Virus record (IMG/VR): IMGVR_UViG_3300042534_000315
Coordinates: 1-30,245 of that record
Length of the DNA: 30,245 nt
Reading direction: 5' to 3' (one strand)
Source: a virus
Positions 29,268 to 30,245 of this stretch are shown here, in pieces. The translations under genes were made by a program, and so were the position numbers. The stretch's first letter is position 1. Each line of letters starts with the position of its first letter. A model generated the notes under the pieces. The model was not told where the DNA came from, made no database searches, and saw nothing but the letters and a program-made list of their open reading frames with translations.

Positions 29268-29280
29268 TGCGAGGTTGATT

Positions 29281-29646
29281 ATGGCAAAGATTACGGAACG
29301 TGGGTGGGGTGGACATTTTATTTGCGCCAACCGCTGCTTGTTTAGACGGAATACGCTTATTGACGGCGACAAGGATAGTGTTGTGGTTAGTACTGTTGGT
29401 GGTATGCGTGCCAGTGATGGCGATGGATTAGAAACAATCGGCGCAGGTGGCCGTTACTACGAAACAATGGTTTTCGGCGCACAACAGGACGGGGAATACA
29501 TTGAGGCAAACGTATCAGATGAACGGAGCTTCGATAGTGAATGGAGTATCTGCGCCGATAGCTACAAAAAGCTGCCGGATGATGTGGACAACAGGGCCAA
29601 CGCTATGCACGACGCTGTAGTGGCTGAGATGGCAAAAGCAATCTAA
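29281..29646 (+). CDS. cassette-borne hypothetical protein
   Basis: A 121-residue protein from ATG 29281 (a frame from 29275 would need TTG). It reads MAKITERGWGGHFICANRCL then FRRNTLIDGDKDSVVVSTVG; the C-terminus AMHDAVVAEMAKAI is helical. The leader GCGAGGTTGAT before it is shared with the gene at 25743-25928. It is framed by sites P1 and P2 and its TAA lies within the left box of P2, so it forms a complete cassette of about 430 bp. Function not recognised. Confidence 0.7.
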   Translation: MAKITERGWGGHFICANRCLFRRNTLIDGDKDSVVVSTVGGMRASDGDGLETIGAGGRYYETMVFGAQQDGEYIEANVSDERSFDSEWSICADSYKKLPDDVDNRANAMHDAVVAEMAKAI

Positions 29647-29696
29647 CAGCCAAGCTAAGTTGCCGCATCAGCGGTCAACTTGGCGACCTGTTATAT
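29641..29696 (+). other. attC-like site P2
   Basis: Left box ATCTAAC (29641-29647, full match to RYYYAAC and containing the TAA stop), spacer, arm GCTAAGTTGCCGC (29654-29666), loop ATCA, arm GCGG-T-CAACTTGGC (29671-29684), spacer, right box GTTATAT (29690-29696). Thirteen pairs form (one G-T) with a single unpaired T on the 3' arm. Boxes, spacers and loop match site M1, while the stem differs but still pairs. Confidence 0.8.
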
Positions 29697-29717
29697 TAAT
29701 TATTAGGAGATAGATAG

Positions 29718-29960
29718 ATGAGCATGAAAGAACATTGCAGGATGATTCAAGACTACAACCTTGATCAGGCCTATGAGGAGGAATCGTGGAGCCAGGCATC
29801 ACAGGCGCACATGATTAAAATGGCGACTACACGGAAAGCTCGTGAGATTGATATGATTGCCCGCAACAGTGACCGGCTAGGTGATTGGAATAGAAAGCGT
29901 ATTGCGCTGAGATATAACCATCATGCGGTTAAGCTGTTGTTTCCGAGTTTGCTGTCATGA
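29718..29960 (+). CDS. hypothetical protein after the plus-strand cassette
   Basis: An 80-residue protein (MSMKEHCRMIQDYNLDQAYE ... MIARNSDRLGDWNRKRIALR). The leader TTAGGAGATAGATAG is of the type used by most phage genes here. It follows site P2 by 21 bases and overlaps the next gene as ATGA. Helical, basic C-terminal half. Function not recognised. Confidence 0.6.
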   Translation: MSMKEHCRMIQDYNLDQAYEEESWSQASQAHMIKMATTRKAREIDMIARNSDRLGDWNRKRIALRYNHHAVKLLFPSLLS

Positions 29961-30245
29961 ACAAGTTTGACGAACTAACCCACAGCATTGTTGATACATG
30001 GATGAATGGATTGCCTGTGCCGCTAAAGCATGGGGTGAGCTATATGGGAGACGCGCTTGCTAATCAGTTGCCAGCTTGTGCACATTTAGCAATTATGGAC
30101 GCACTATCAGGGCGAATCCAAGGCAAGGAAGGTTTTGCTTTACTAACCCAGACTTTGCGTGGTATGTTGTTTAAAGAGGCAGAGGAAATCGCGGCACAGC
30201 GATTAGGTTTTGCCTATGTTGATGATTGTAGAAAGCATTATGAGG
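29957..30245 (+). CDS. hypothetical protein, cut by window edge
   Basis: From ATG 29957 at least 96 codons are open to the end of the window. The protein starts MNKFDELTHSIVDTWMNGLP and continues VPLKHGVSYMGDALANQLPA; mainly helical. It is coupled to the previous gene by an ATGA overlap. Function not recognised. Confidence 0.6.
   Translation, partial: MNKFDELTHSIVDTWMNGLPVPLKHGVSYMGDALANQLPACAHLAIMDALSGRIQGKEGFALLTQTLRGMLFKEAEEIAAQRLGFAYVDDCRKHYE

Overview
The window is a piece of a temperate-looking, tailed-phage (podovirus) genome or prophage. Its late genes form a P22-type head and short-tail module on the minus strand. Read right to left these are small terminase, large terminase, portal, scaffold, coat, decoration-like protein, gp4-like adaptor, gp10-like tail protein, accessory tail proteins, three ejection-type proteins and a beta-helix tailspike. 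A lysis region follows (M15 peptidase endolysin, then small membrane proteins). The early region is lambda-like: a small HTH regulator, an O-like initiator with an internal iteron array, a P-like helicase-loader candidate, a NinB-like and a NinG gene, and many tiny accessory genes. These parts point to a gammaproteobacterial host. The genus cannot be told from the sequence.

Layout: 1-2513 lysis region plus the start of an HTH gene; an HNH homing endonuclease (1536-2033) sits on the opposite strand, and a 33-codon remnant of an M23 peptidase precedes the M15 endolysin. 2526-4397 tailspike. 4506-8431 ejection proteins. 8431-9297 a cupin/SET-domain protein with its own promoter and upstream hairpin, i.e. 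a moron. 9398-19902 tail, head and packaging genes. 19899-23611 tightly overlapping small accessory genes behind a strong promoter at 23645-23672. 23693-24974 nin genes. 24992-26437 a cluster of small genes separated by attC-like recombination sites. 26547-28493 replication and control genes. 28494-28689 a divergent control region with two overlapping opposed promoters. 28690-30245 rightward small genes, again with attC-like sites.

The most unusual feature is the attC-like sites. At five places (24992-25046, 25276-25359, 25665-25748 on the minus strand; 29202-29267 and 29641-29696 on the plus strand) the end of a small ORF runs into a structured element with the layout of an integron attC site: a 7-bp box ending in AAC that often contains the stop codon, a short spacer, an imperfect hairpin whose arms pair except for one or two unpaired bases always on the 3' arm, a 4-5 nt spacer, and a box beginning GTT. 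Two sites (24992 and 29641) share their outer boxes but have different, still-pairing stems. No integron integrase gene is visible. I interpret this as two small integron-cassette clusters (CALIN-like) carried in the accessory loci of a lambdoid/P22-like phage. The interpretation rests on structure read by eye and needs a covariance-model search.

No integrase, CI-type repressor, Q antiterminator, tRNA or CRISPR array was recognised in the window.
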